DNA from: Pseudopithomyces maydicus | Taxonomy: Eukaryota; Ascomycota; Dothideomycetes; Pleosporales; Didymosphaeriaceae | Length of the DNA stretch: 64,000 nt | Direction of reading: 5' to 3' | NCBI GenBank assembly: GCA_026873275.1 | Contig: JANTUC010000001.1 | Location: 2,046,001 to 2,110,000, forward strand | In this document: one piece after another, positions 47,901 through 58,937 of the stretch | Layout: every line of letters begins with the position of its first letter | Numbering within the stretch: position 1 is the first letter of the stretch | Notes under the pieces: model-generated | The model's database searches: none | The model's input: only the letters and a program-made list of their open reading frames with translations | What the model was told of the DNA's origin: nothing | Position numbers and translations under genes: made by a program

Positions 47901-48560
47901 GATCTCTTCGTGACCCGAGTGTCTGCTAGACCTAGTGCTGTTGCCTGGCCTATAATCGTTCACCTGGATGTTGCCATCCGAGTACGGTGCAGTATCTTCG
48001 AGATGTTAGTATGTGTCCAAACTTGTAAACATAAGGTGCTTACTCGTAGATGTTGCCTCTGACAACTGTTCCATCATCTTGATGTACTTGGGCTCTCTAC
48101 GGGCCTCAATCTCAGCTCTCGCGGTTGGCACAGGGCCGAAACCCCCAAGCGGCTTCTGAGTGGATGGCGCGTTAAGGCTGCCATGCTCATTGTACTGTGG
48201 CCCACTCGCAGCCGAGTACTCGCTTGAAGAGGATCGCTGCTTTCCTTTATTGGGTGTCCTACGGATACCCTCGAAAAGATTGGAAAATGCCTCTTTGGGT
48301 CGTAGACCCGGGCTCATCTCTCCTTCGTTAGTTGGTGCGTTTTGCTCACCAACATCTGAAGTAGGCTGAAGCTGCAGTCGCTCAGCCTCTTCAATCTCAC
48401 GCTGTATGTCTTGCTTCGCCTGAGCAGCCCGCTCGGCGATCGCAAAGGCATTGGGTCCCAGGATGATTGGCTGCGGGCCCGGCGATGGGATTCTGATGTG
48501 TGATGGCCGCTTCTTCTGCACCTGGTCCGGTGCCTCCATGACGCGCGAGAACCTGTTCAT
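44914..48560 (-). CDS. Large low-complexity protein with three in-frame tandem repeats and a coiled coil
   Basis: Exons 48044-48560, 46071-47995 and 44914-46005 (minus strand) encode about 1,177 residues; both introns are standard GTAAG...AG and phases match. Residues 1-170 are charged, with a short helix (AIAERAAQAKQDIQREIEEA). About 250-295 has an RRSPPHG-type octapeptide array. About 355-555 is a 22-23-copy octapeptide array of consensus KSPFVAAE, alternating with KSSSVSPK. A basic/Pro-rich segment follows (about 560-900). The C-terminal third has a coiled coil (about 985-1110) and ends in two copies of an 18-residue unit (RRPPRPEQVRDPPI). No catalytic domain, signal peptide or membrane segment is seen. 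The many SP, SPK and charged repeats resemble cytoskeletal or nuclear scaffold tails, but function is unknown. The ATG at 48539 is an alternative start. Confidence 0.85.
44961..45068. repeat. 54-bp direct tandem duplication, two copies
   Basis: Two adjacent copies, 54 bp apart start to start, with a few base differences. They encode two 18-residue units at the C-terminus of the repeat protein and keep the frame. Confidence 0.85.
46846..47400. repeat. 24-bp tandem array, about 23 copies, coding
   Basis: The array encodes octapeptides on the minus strand. Copies diverge at the ends, while four adjacent units at 47077-47172 are identical base for base, showing recent expansion. Because the period is a multiple of three and lacks stops, the array is open in several frames on both strands. 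Confidence 0.95.
47549..47668. repeat. Second 24-bp tandem array, five copies, coding
   Basis: Units beginning ctacgtcgag recur every 24 bases. On the minus strand they encode RRSPPHG/RHSPPYD octapeptides of the same protein. The sequence is unrelated to the larger array, but the period is the same. Confidence 0.9.
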
Positions 48561-49243
48561 TCACAAGGTAAGCCAGTGAAATCAAGACGAGTAGGGTGAG
48601 CTTACCGAGACTTCTTCTCGGTTTCTACTCGACGCGCAAAAGCTGCCGCTCGACGGCGCAGCAGATATACTCTGTGTGAAGAAGTGTAAGCAAGGTTTCA
48701 ATGGTACTGTGCGGTAAGCAGTAAGCGGTAGGCGGTGGACAGTGTGCAGTAGAAGGTGGGGGGCGGGGTGGAAAGGTGTTGTTGTTGTGGTTGACTGAAA
48801 GATATACTGCTCAACCGCAACGCAAACGCGTCCCTCAGTTAGGCGCGTCACCAAATTTTGACGCGCGCCGGGCAACCAGCAGCAAACGGAAGGAGCGAAA
48901 GCGGGGTAATGGACTGCAAGCGGACCGAGAAGTGAAGGTAGGCTGCTGAAGATGAGAGGCACTGGTGCTCCGGTGAATGATACCGCACTCCCTTTTGCAT
49001 AACCGTCACGAAGTATTCCCGGTGAATTGGATACTGCCATAGTAGTCGAGAGTCTCTAGAGGATTAGACAAGACAAGAAATGTGTTTGAAGGTTTGAATT
49101 TGGAAAAATAATAGGGTGCAAGTTCATAACTAGGGAAGAAACATCGCTACTCATTGGGCGCCGGCATCCGCAAAGGTATCCAAAATCACGCCGGGCCTTA
49201 AAAAGAATGCAGGAGAAGGGAAGCATCATGAACGGTTCATCGT
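48561..49243. other. Intergenic
   Basis: Upstream of the repeat-protein gene and downstream of cdc42. A GTAAGC donor-like site at about 48605 and an AG before GTTCTCGCG leave open an additional 5' non-coding exon for the repeat-protein gene, but no upstream ATG fits. Nothing else seen. Confidence 0.45.
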
Positions 49244-50066
49244 CTAGAGAATAGTGCAACCTTTGCCCTTCTTCTTGTCCCGTTTGGTTCCCTCCTTGGT
49301 TGTAGGTGGCTCCAAGGCCGCTACAATAGCCTGTACCAACATCAGCATAGTCCCAGTTAGCCGAACGCGTAGCAACTCACCTCATCAAACACATCCTTCA
49401 ACTTATACTGCGTCAGTGCAGAGCATTCCACGTACTTGACGGCGCCAAGATCTTTCGCCATCTTTTCACCGTCCTCGCGCCGCACAGGCTGCATCCGCTG
49501 CTTGGCCAGCTTTTCTTTGACCGAAGCATCCTCCCTCAGATCCACCTGCGTGCCGACAATGAGACAGGGGACACCAGGGCAGTGGTGGTGGACCTCGGGG
49601 AACCATTTCTCTCGCACGTTCTCGAACGACGCCGGCGATGTGACGGAGAAGCAGACGAGGAAGACGTCGGTCTGGGGATATGATAGCGGACGCAATCGGT
49701 CGTAATCTTCTTGCCCGGCGGTATCGAAGAGTCCCAGGGTGTACGGCTCGTCACCGATCCTGCAAGTCCATCAGCGCACGCTCCCTGGGGTGCAACCAGC
49801 TGTGTGGCGCGGATGTATATAGAGCGGGGGCCATGGTGTCTGGCACCACCGTGTTGCGGGGCTGGCTCACATTACAGTAACGGCATAGTTGTCGAACACG
49901 GTGGGAACGTATTCCGAGGGGAACTTGTTCGTTGTGTAACTTATGAGGAGACATGTCTTGCCGACGGCACCGTCGCCCACGACGACACACCTGGGCGGAG
50001 GGGTCAGTTCGCATTCCGGCATGCGTGTGCTGGGTCGAGTACGTACTTGATAGTTGCGACGACCAT
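49244..50066 (-). CDS. cdc42: Rho-family GTPase Cdc42
   Basis: Four exons on the minus strand: 50047-50066, 49871-49990, 49381-49759 and 49244-49330, giving 201 residues. Cdc42 switches between GTP and GDP forms at the plasma membrane to set cell polarity, driving actin, septin and exocytosis machinery through PAK kinases and formins. Visible motifs are P-loop GDGAVGKT, switch I YVPTVFDNYAV, switch II DTAGQEDYDRLRP, TQVDLRED, ECSALTQ, a polybasic tail (KRDKKKGKG) and a CTIL prenylation box whose final Leu predicts geranylgeranylation. The sequence through FLVCFSVTSPASFENVREKW is nearly invariant among Cdc42 proteins. Two introns split codons in phase 2 and the third falls between codons. Confidence 0.97.
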
Positions 50067-51680
50067 GTTGGGGGAGTAGGGCTGTGCCATGGCGTAACGT
50101 CAGTACAAGTCTAGCTACAAGGGTTACCGAATGGGGGTCATGGGCGCATACGAGGATAGTAACAGCTCTTCGGTATTATGCTGGCGACTGCAGGCGATGA
50201 GGCTGTCGGGGTGCTGTGAATGGGAACGCCTGGTGCCAAACCGTCAGTCTGGAGTTCACGCGGCACAGCTACGGGTGGCGTTCGCGCAGGCAGCGGCATC
50301 ATACCTGTGAGTCCCCTCAGGACCACGAGAGGCGCGTGCTACGTGGGTTTGGTCGTTATGAAACTCGCAACGTCAGAACAATCGAGGTTTCAAAGCGGCT
50401 GCCGAGGGCGTCTGGACAATGGAGCGGGCGAGGCGGTGCAGGCGTTGTGACGCGGCAATGGGCCAAGCGGTCGACAGAGGAGCTGAGAGACTGGCTGCTT
50501 TGCAGGAATCGCACACGACAGGACTCGCCTTATCGCTGCAAGGCGCAGAGAGAGAATGAACGGAGCACAGCAGTACAGCGAGGTTGAGAGCCAAGCACCA
50601 TGCATGGCGCTGGGGGCGCTCCAGGGCTGGTTTGGCGGGTCCGACTAGGCTAATTTGCCCAAGATCACATCCTCCTCGTGCTCTTTGGCCCACGCGTGCC
50701 AGGCCTCACTTGCTCCCGAGTCCCTGCCAGGCCATGGCCCATGGCACACGCATGCCCGCTGGGTGACGCTGCCATGCAGCCTGCGCTGCTCCTCGAGCAT
50801 CTGGTTTGGGGGGTTCCCCGCGAACGCAGACTCGCCTACCGTATGTACATACAGAGGCGTATGCAGGGGCTCGTCGTCCAGATGAACGCACTGTGGCTAA
50901 TGCTCGCGGAAACATTCACAAACGCAACCAAACAGCTACCGAGGAAACATGGTAGAGACGCCCTGCTGGTGGTGTATCATGTGTGCAGATCGCATCTGAC
51001 TGCGGGCCCACAGCAACCCAGATGGACCGCCGCGGGCGAGCACCGTTGCCCTCTGCTAGTACCTACTATGTGTCCTCGTGTACCTCCGTACCTGCGAGCC
51101 TTCTTCCCTCTGCCTGAGGAGCATCGTGTTCCTCCCCGTGCAAAAGAAGCTTGCCAGCTCAGAAGCTTGTGCGCCACTCCACTCGGCATGTCTTGCATAT
51201 TTTTCCAGCACTGAAAAACGGGTTGCATCCGAAAATTGTGAAAAGGGTCTTCACTAACGCATGAACAGTTGTGAATTCGCCAGTTAGTTCGAGGGCCAGA
51301 CCCTGCCAGCATCTGCTGCACAGGCTGCACTAGGTAATCAGGCCCGCACCCTCATCCCGCATCCAACTCGCGGCACGCCTCGAGGGCGGCAGGCATGTGG
51401 TGGTGGACAGCCAGCCTGGCTTGGTTCCGGACAAGGAGAGATCGCATGCTCGTGCGCCTGCGCTCCACCGCCATCACGCGCGTGGGAACGAGTTGAGGGT
51501 CTTGGCTTGGATGCCTTCGGGTCGGATTTATAATGACCCTAGCCGTGTCTTGGCAAGCCTGACAGCTCGAGCTCGTGCCGGCTAAAGCTCCTCGATAGAG
51601 CTGCAGTGGTCATTCCAACACAACATGATATACACATCTTGACATAATCGCAATTGAGAATCGACAGCGAGCTTGCCATC
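50067..51680. other. Divergent intergenic region, cdc42 and zinc-cluster gene
   Basis: 1.6 kb with both promoters. Open frames occur but none has protein-family character. No repeat or RNA gene recognised. Confidence 0.45.
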
Positions 51681-53122
51681 ATGGATGACCTTGATGACGA
51701 GCTCGATCTCCGCTTTCACCGCGATCTGAAGCCTGATGTCTATTATCGCTGTCCATCTTCGGAGGTAATATGTCCTTCGTCATGTATGCAGCTGTACCTG
51801 AATTGAATGTAGTCCCTCGATGGCGCCCTTCGAAATGAATTCGATAAAAATGCATCGAGCCTGATCCCAATGGACATCGTCACCGAGTTTGTCTTCGCCA
51901 AATCATCCACGATAACAGTTCCCGTGACACAGCAGCCAAATCTTGATGTCTTGTTTGAGCCGGCCGACTACCCCCAGAGCATTACAGTTGAGCACGCTCT
52001 ATGCTATGGAATCGATGTCAAGGAGAGGCTCAAGCTACAAAGGGCCATTGCTCGGTATAGTCACGTGCACGGTGCCAGTCCATGCACCAGCTACGCTACC
52101 GACCTTATTGGCTGACCAGCAATGCAGTTCTTTTATTGAGATGATCCAGGGAATAGATGGATTTGTATACAAAGAGCGTCAGGCATGGAACAAGGAGGGA
52201 AGCGAGGGTGCCAAGTTCAAGTACGTCTGCTTGGATAGCCTCCAGAATCGCTCTCGCAAAAGCAATGCCAAAAAAGAGGGCGATTCAGGAGAGACAGATA
52301 CGTCAACCCATGATTGCGGCGGTGCGATACACATTAGATTTTCGACCAAACGCGAGGCCGTCAACGTCATGTACGTTCACAATCCGATACACCGAGTCAT
52401 TGAGAGCCGCCCAGCGGATAATCAAGGGTAGGTCGTTTGTTTCTAGCTCAAACTATGGTCAAATGCAGCCATGATGCAGCGTGCCAATGAGCAAATTCGC
52501 TCGCCCGTTGAATCCTTCCGATATGCCCTTGGAAGTTTCCTACCAAGCTAATCCAAACACCAGTCTATTACAAGAGATTTCATCGAACAACAAAAATCAG
52601 CCGGCCAATGGAACGTCGAATGGCGCCAAGCCAAAGAAGCGGAAACAGAACAAGAATGAGCATCATGTGGAGGCTGATACCGCATATCACAATCCCGGTC
52701 TCGACATGTCAACATCTCCCGAAGCCTCAACCAAGAAAAGACGCAAAAAGGACACCGTCACATCTGGAACAACTAGCTCTGCTACTAAGAAGAAGAGTAA
52801 AACGAAGCAGCAAAAATCACCCACGAAAGCCCGTCAGAAAGCGCAAGCAAAGAACTCTATCTTAGAGCCTGAACAACCAGTGAAAGGGAAATGCTTACGG
52901 TGCCGTGAGAAGGGCATCAAGTGCAACGAAGCGAAGCCAAATTGCGACCAGTGCCGTCGTGGATTGTGGACATGTCACTATGACACGCCAGGTCTTAAGA
53001 AACGCTCGAAAACTGGGTGTCTAAACTGCCGGTCGCGGAGACGAAAATGCACAGAAGAAAGACCAGCGTGCGCGTATTGTTTGAAGATCGATGATGACTG
53101 CATGTATGGAGCATACGCGTGA
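51681..53122 (+). CDS. Protein with two Zn(II)2Cys6 clusters at its C-terminus
   Basis: Exons 51681-51764, 51813-52054, 52128-52427 and 52480-53122 encode 422 residues. The first half is a globular domain with no name I know (DIVTEFVFAKSSTITVPV, ALCYGIDVKERLKLQRAI, DCGGAIHIRFSTKREAVNV). A basic disordered linker holds nuclear-localisation-like KKRK and KKRRKK. Two binuclear zinc clusters follow, at 347-374 and 389-416, each C-x2-C-x6-C-x6-C-x2-C-x6-C. Zn2Cys6 domains bind DNA in fungal transcription factors but usually occur once and near the N-terminus. No fungal-specific TF middle-homology domain is present. A nuclear DNA- or chromatin-binding role is inferred. The donor after exon 2 (GTATAG) is weak. 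Confidence 0.87.
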
Positions 53123-54045
53123 GCTGAAGCTGTTCACCGGTACCATCTTGTTGCAATACGACTGCCAGCGGGTCTGGATTCGTGAATCATTCTTGTCTGC
53201 ATATGAACGGGCATCGCTATATGCTGTAAAACTGCATTTGCCTCGCTTCTGCTGATGGCCAAGGTAAGTCCCACCAGACTCAAGTACCAATCGGTAATTA
53301 ACCGTGGCAGTCGATTCCAGACACTGTTCCCTCACACTCGATATTCCATTCCTACGTCAGCCACCCATCATAGCATACCCGAACTCCCTTCTGAGTCAGT
53401 ACAGTAGAAGTCGTACGATGATAGTGGAGCTTCTTCAAGCGGGGTTGCGCTTCAAGATCATGCTTCTTAACGGGATCAAAACCAGTACCAGGTTTTCATC
53501 CGAGGCAATTCGGTCTCGGCAAGCTTTGGCATATGAATAGAGAAAGGAATACAAATTGGAGCAATACGAATCTAGCTAGTATAATACCCACACCAAGCGA
53601 ACTTGCAGTACTAACATCAAGTCATATGTTCTTACTAAATGCTCAAAAATCTAGCATTTCATTCGTCCTTAATACTGCGTGTTCAGATGACGTTTCTTAG
53701 CTGTCGATCATGCATATACCGACCCCTGTCAGCCGAATGAAATCCTGGAGCATCGGGCCGTTACATGCTTAAATCCATACGAGACTTCAATCTACCTGGC
53801 TAGGAACCGCCGTCATTGCAATATAGCTCTTGCATATCCCCACAGACACGAACTGGGAATTTAGAGCCGCCCAGCTCGCGGAGGCGACAGTTACGGAACA
53901 GGCCAAGGGGAGCCAAATTGTCCCGTGGAGTTAATTCGGCATGCGGATCTCCGCGCTGCAGTGCTCCAGTGGTACATAAAGTGTTGAGTGCTATGGGGCG
54001 CGTTCACTTGCGTGCGAACCCAAGTTTGAAGCCAACTTCGAAAAC
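53123..54045. other. Intergenic, GH3 promoter
   Basis: Between the zinc-cluster gene and the beta-glucosidase gene. No coding frame of note. Promoter elements cannot be assigned with confidence. Confidence 0.45.
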
Positions 54046-56556
54046 ATGCGTGGATTCTTGATTCCTCTGTTGGCGTCGGCCACAGTGTCGCGAGTTGCAG
54101 GTCAGTTGTAGATGCTGGTGTTTAAGGCTAGTAGTGGATGCTAATATGTGCCAGCTCTCCCTTCGGAACAGCCGTCAAAGCGGGCAACCATCAGCTGGGA
54201 CGATGCATACGCCAAGGCGACAACAGCGCTTGCAAAGCTATCTGCCAGCGAAAAAATTGGAATAGTCACAGGTACGGGGTGGCAGGCGAACAACTGTGTT
54301 GGAAATACCAAAGCTGCTGGCTCGATCGGATACCCTTCGCTTTGTCTTCAAGGTAACAGACTTCTAGCTATGGTGATACCTAGCACAAGAGTAACATGCT
54401 TCAGATGGTCCTCTTGGAGTTCGTTATATCAACGGGGCCACTGCTTTCGCTGCTGGCATTCACGCCGCTGCAACATGGGACATCGATCTTATCCGCGAGC
54501 GCGGAAGCTTCTTGGGAGCAGAGGCCAAACAACTCGGTATCCACGTACAACTTGGTCCTGTCGCAGGACCGATGGGCAAGATTCCAACCGGTGGACGTAA
54601 TTGGGAGGGCTTTGGCGCTGACCCTTACCTCGTCGGTATCGCGATGAAACATACGATCGAGGGTATGCAAGAAGCTGGTGTCCAGGCTTGCGCTAAACAC
54701 TATATCGGCAACGAACAAGAGAGAAACCGAGAGACTATGAGTAGTGTGATGCCCGACAGGGTCATGCATGAACTCTATCTATGGCCGTTTGCTGATGCCG
54801 TTCAAGCGGGAGTAGCCAGCGTCATGTGCTCGTGAGTGTTTACTAGAGAGGATGTTTCAAGACTAACTTGGCGTAGCTACAACAAAATCAATGGCACCTA
54901 TGCCTGCGAGAACGGAGGAATCATGAACAAGCTGTTGAAGGATGAGCTTGGTTTCAAGGGATACGTCATGTCGGACTGGAATGCTCAACACACGACCTCT
55001 GGCAGCGCTAACGGAGGTCTTGATATGACCATGCCTGGAAGCGACTTCAACAAAGGCAACGTCTTGTGGGGCCCTGGTAAGAAATCCAGTCATTGATTTT
55101 GATCAGAGGACCTGACATCTAGGAAGCTCTGCAATCAGCAGTTTCGAGCGGCCAGGTCCAGCAATCGCGCGTGGACGATATGGTGAAGCGTATCCTTGCA
55201 GCCTGGTACAAGGTCGGCCAAGATAAAGGATATCCGACGGCAACGTTCAACTCGTGGAATATTGGCTCATACAATGTGGGCGGCAACCACAAGGAGAATG
55301 TCAGGAAGATGGCTCGTGATGGAATTGTCCTGCTGAAGAATACGAACAATGCTTTGCCGCTTAAGAAGCCAAAGAGCATAGCCGTCATCGGTAGCGACTC
55401 GATTGTTGCGCCAAAGGGCGCGAACGCATGTGCCGATCGCGGATGCAACGACGGAACCCTTGCAATGGGTTGGGGCTCCGGTGCTATGGAGTTCCCATAT
55501 CTCATCGCCCCGTTGGATGCGATCAGAACGCAGGCTCAGAAGGATGGCACTACAGTGACGACTTCAACAACTGACAACGCACAGCAGGGCGCATCGGCTG
55601 CCCAGAATGCTGAGGTTGCGATAGTCCACATCAACTCCGACTCTGGAGAGGGTTACATCACCGTTGAGGGCAATGTTGGCGACCGAAAGAACCTTGACCC
55701 GTGGCACAACGGAAACGACCTTGTCAAGGCCGTCGCAGCCGTAAACAAGAAGACCATTGTCGTCATCCACAGTGTTGGACCGCTGATTTTGGAACCCTAC
55801 ATTGAGAACCCGAACGTCGTTGCTGTCGTATGGGCTGGCCTCCCAGGTACATTTATTCTAACAATACCCGCTTCAATGCAGTACTGACACACCTCAGGTC
55901 AAGAGTCCGGCAACGGTCTCGTAGACATCCTTTACGGCTCCACATCCCCTAGCGGCAAACTTCCCTACACGATCGCCAAGCAACCTTCCGACTACGGCAC
56001 GGCAATCGCTTCCGGCGACGACGCATCCTGGGATCTGTTCATCGACTACCGCTACTTCGACAAGAACAACATCAAGCCGCGCTACGAATTTGGCTTCGGT
56101 CTTTGTAAGCACCCGCTCCCTTTTTTCACCAAGAATTGCGATTAATTGCGATATTTAGCCTACACGAACTTCACATACGATGCCCTCACCGTAACCGGCG
56201 CCCCGACCGCCGGCCCCGCTACCGGCACCAAAGGCCCTGGCGGTCCAGTCGATCTTTTCGAAACCGTGTCCACCATCACTGCAAAGATCACCAACTCTGG
56301 CGGTGTGGCTGGTGCAGAGGTCCCGCAGCTGTACATTGGGTATCCCGCGAGTGCTAACGCGCCGCCGAAGCAGCTTCGAGGGTTCAGCAAGATTAACCTC
56401 GCTGTGGGGGCCAGCTCTACTGCAACGTTCAAGTTGAGAAGGAGGGATCTGAGTGTTTGGGATGGAGCGAAGTGGGTGGTGCCGAGTGGGGAGTTTAGCG
56501 TGTATGTAGGAAGCAGTTCGAGGGATGTGAGGTTGACGGGAAAGATCACGGTTTGA
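54046..56556 (+). CDS. Secreted GH3 beta-glucosidase
   Basis: Seven exons: 54046-54100, 54155-54352, 54405-54831, 54877-55076, 55127-55846, 55898-56104 and 56159-56556; 734 residues. The enzyme removes terminal beta-D-glucose from cello-oligosaccharides and glucosides outside the cell. A signal peptide opens the protein (MRGFLIPLLASATVSRVA). The (beta/alpha)8 domain has GPVAGPMGKIPTGGRNWEGF, KHYIGNEQE and the nucleophile Asp in GYVMSDWNAQH. The alpha/beta sandwich has DGIVLLKNTNNALPL and the acid/base region SGEGYITVEGNVGDR. A C-terminal fibronectin-III-like domain starts at YEFGFGLSYTNF. All family landmarks are present. Intron 4 uses the AAG acceptor at 55126, giving WGPALQSAV; the upstream TAG acceptor would break the frame. 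Confidence 0.96.
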
Positions 56557-56706
56557 GCAGGCATTGTGGAATTAAATTAGCTATTGTCTGTAGAGAATCC
56601 CCTCTAGTGAGATATACAGTTGACATTGTGCTGTCAAGGGCAGCTCGTGGACTCAAGCAGACTAAGCGATAAGAGTCGAACTGTCCTGGACCGCTGCCTC
56701 TGCACC

Positions 56707-57379
56707 CTAGTCGAATTTTTGGGGCCCTCCATTCTCTATCATAGCTTGGGCATTGATAGCATCCGAATCTAGATCTGTGATGCAGCGGAACTTCCGCCAA
56801 CCACGGACGTGTCGCTTTTGTCTGTCGTAACCCCAGTTACATTCAAACTCATGATCTCCGTATGCGAAGCACACGCCTTTATTCAGCCATTGGCCAGTAC
56901 CGGCTTGATACATGTGCCACATCCAAGTGTCACCTTCTTGATGACCCCATTCCTTCCAAGTATAGATGGTCAGATGATAATTCGGGTTATTATTGGCAAA
57001 GTGCATCTCAAGGACCTTGATGTTGGGCCATGGCGCCTGGAATCTGTTAGCGGGGGCTGTTCATCAAGCTACTCACATCCTAGTTAGGGGCCAAATTGCA
57101 ACTGACATCTCCGAAACCACATTTGCCCGAGCATCGGACACCAAGACGGCCATGGCTCAGGTCGTTTTTCTCCACGTAGTAGACCTTGTTTCTTCCACCC
57201 ATGTCACAGACAGGGTTGTCATTGAAAATCATCCAAGCATCAGCAAAGTGTGCACCTTCTTTGTCTTCGCGGTAGAGGACTTGAGTATGATATATGTCGA
57301 AATTGGCGGAAGTGAGGCTCATGAGAGCCAGGATGGTCATTAGAGTATAGGCGAGATATGCCGACATCGTGAATGGCAT
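56707..57379 (-). CDS. Small secreted cysteine-containing protein
   Basis: Exons 57107-57379 and 56707-57036 (minus strand), 200 residues. A signal peptide ends at about residue 25 (LALMSLTSA before NFDIYH). The mature part has six Cys (PVCDMG, VRCSGKCGFG, GVCFAY, FECNW, FRCIT) and many aromatic residues (HLTIYTWKEWGHQ, DTWMWHMYQ). The intron is read with a GTCAGT donor and CCAG acceptor, joining GFGD to APWPNIKVLE; a GTGAGT donor further on would include an in-frame stop. The family was not recognised; an extracellular, possibly effector-like role is inferred from size and secretion. The gene is convergent with the GH3 gene, 150 bases away. Confidence 0.75.
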
Positions 57380-58235
57380 GGTGGAGAGATTGTGTCGATT
57401 GAAGAGAAAGAGAGGGTACTGGGCTTTACAAGAGCGAGTGGGTCACCAGGTCGCGTTTGCGCCTGCTCTGTGCGTGCCTGCCCTGTGCTTGCTCTTTTTG
57501 AAGTTATGAAACTGTTCCACCACCAAAAGGTGATTCTATCTATTAGTAACGCATTGAACCAAGTGATAATTTACGATTGGCTGCCATAGAGTTGGGCATT
57601 GATATCTCGTTTGCACGACCATCAGGCCGTGCCCCACCTTTCTCTGATGCTTCTCTCAAAGCAGCCACCGTTATTTATCATCTCTATAGAATGGTAAGAC
57701 CCAAAATAATAGGTGCAGGACATGTAAATTGTGTGTTCACTGTATTTACCGGTTACGGGACTTAGCATAATGCTCTTTGGTTGGAGGGCAAGACGTAGGT
57801 GATTGCGAATGACCATCGTAAAGCCTTTTAAAAACACTGAATTGAGTAACGTCTATGAAGATCTTATATTTCAATCTTAGAGTAGAGGAATCAGTTCTCC
57901 TCTAACAGTTATATTTCCAAAAGGTAAAACCCACTACGCCTTTTTCCCATATTCACCACCAAGATGCGCTCGACCTCGGAGAGCGCTTTCCGCTCTTGTA
58001 CAAGAGCGAAAAACTGAAGGAAGTGTCAGAGCTATCGGCAGGAGCGACTGAATGTCTGCCTACTACCTCAGCACCAGCGTCAATACTCTACAACATACAA
58101 CGCAGTTTACGACCTCAGATCCTTAGCTTTCAGCCAGTTTTACATTAAAAACCTGACCATCGTAACCCTACCGAAATTTTCTTGGTTAAAGTACAGCCAG
58201 ACTCATCTTGACTGAGACCTCTCATAAGCGCAACC
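57380..58235. other. Divergent intergenic region between two secreted-protein genes
   Basis: Holds the promoters of the minus-strand secreted protein and the plus-strand But2-like protein. No coding frame or repeat seen. Confidence 0.5.
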
Positions 58236-58937
58236 ATGATCTCCAACTCACTCCTAGCATACCTCCTCACCACCGCGGTCCTTTTCACCTCCAGCACAAC
58301 AGGCCGCCCTCTCTGGCCCAACACAACCCTGCCCGCAGACTGCACCTCCACCGCCGCCGTAGCCGCCTGCCAAACCATCTACCCCTCCGAATACCGCATC
58401 ATGAACTCCCGCTACCCCGCCTACGACCAATCGCCGCTCCACAACCAAAAGCAATTCTTCATGCTCCTCCGCCAGCGCGCCGACACCTTCCAAGTCACCT
58501 CGCAAGTCCAATTCTACACGCCCAACAGCCCCAACAGCACCGCCCCTTCCTCCCTCAATCCAAACGCCACCTGCAAACTGCAACTCCAGCTCCCAGCCCA
58601 CGACATGGAGAACCTCCTGGGTCCGGAGCCCATCTTCAACTTGTACCAGGTGGAGCGGGAAGCCGGAGTGCCGGCGAACTGGAACACGTATGAAAGGGGG
58701 CACAATGAGAGTTTAGCGGTGTTCGGGCAGATCAATGGGACGTTGGAGGCGCAGGCGAGGGCGAGGAATGAGACGGGTGGGTTGTTGGAGATTGGGGAGA
58801 CGGCGTGCAATGAGACGTTAACGTGGCAGATGGGGATGGCGTTTGATGGGGGGCAGGAGGTTAATTATTGGGATTTTATCAATGTGGAGCCGCCGTTGAA
58901 TCCGGTGCAGGGGTTTAGGGTTGTGACTGGGTGTTAA
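58236..58937 (+). CDS. Secreted But2-C-like hypothetical protein
   Basis: Single exon, 233 residues. A signal peptide covers about residues 1-22 (LLAYLLTTAVLFTSSTTG). Several N-glycosylation sites (NTT, NST, NAT, NES, NGT, NET) are present. The central part (QVTSQVQFYTP, ATCKLQLQLPAHDM) and the C-terminus (QEVNYWDFINVEPP, QGFRVVTGC) resemble the beta-sandwich of ubiquitin-3-binding But2 C-terminal domains found in many fungal secreted proteins. No enzymatic motif is visible. Codon use is GC-rich in the first half and GT-rich in the last 250 bases. Extracellular location is likely; the molecular role is unknown. Confidence 0.83.
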   Translation: MISNSLLAYLLTTAVLFTSSTTGRPLWPNTTLPADCTSTAAVAACQTIYPSEYRIMNSRYPAYDQSPLHNQKQFFMLLRQRADTFQVTSQVQFYTPNSPNSTAPSSLNPNATCKLQLQLPAHDMENLLGPEPIFNLYQVEREAGVPANWNTYERGHNESLAVFGQINGTLEAQARARNETGGLLEIGETACNETLTWQMGMAFDGGQEVNYWDFINVEPPLNPVQGFRVVTGC

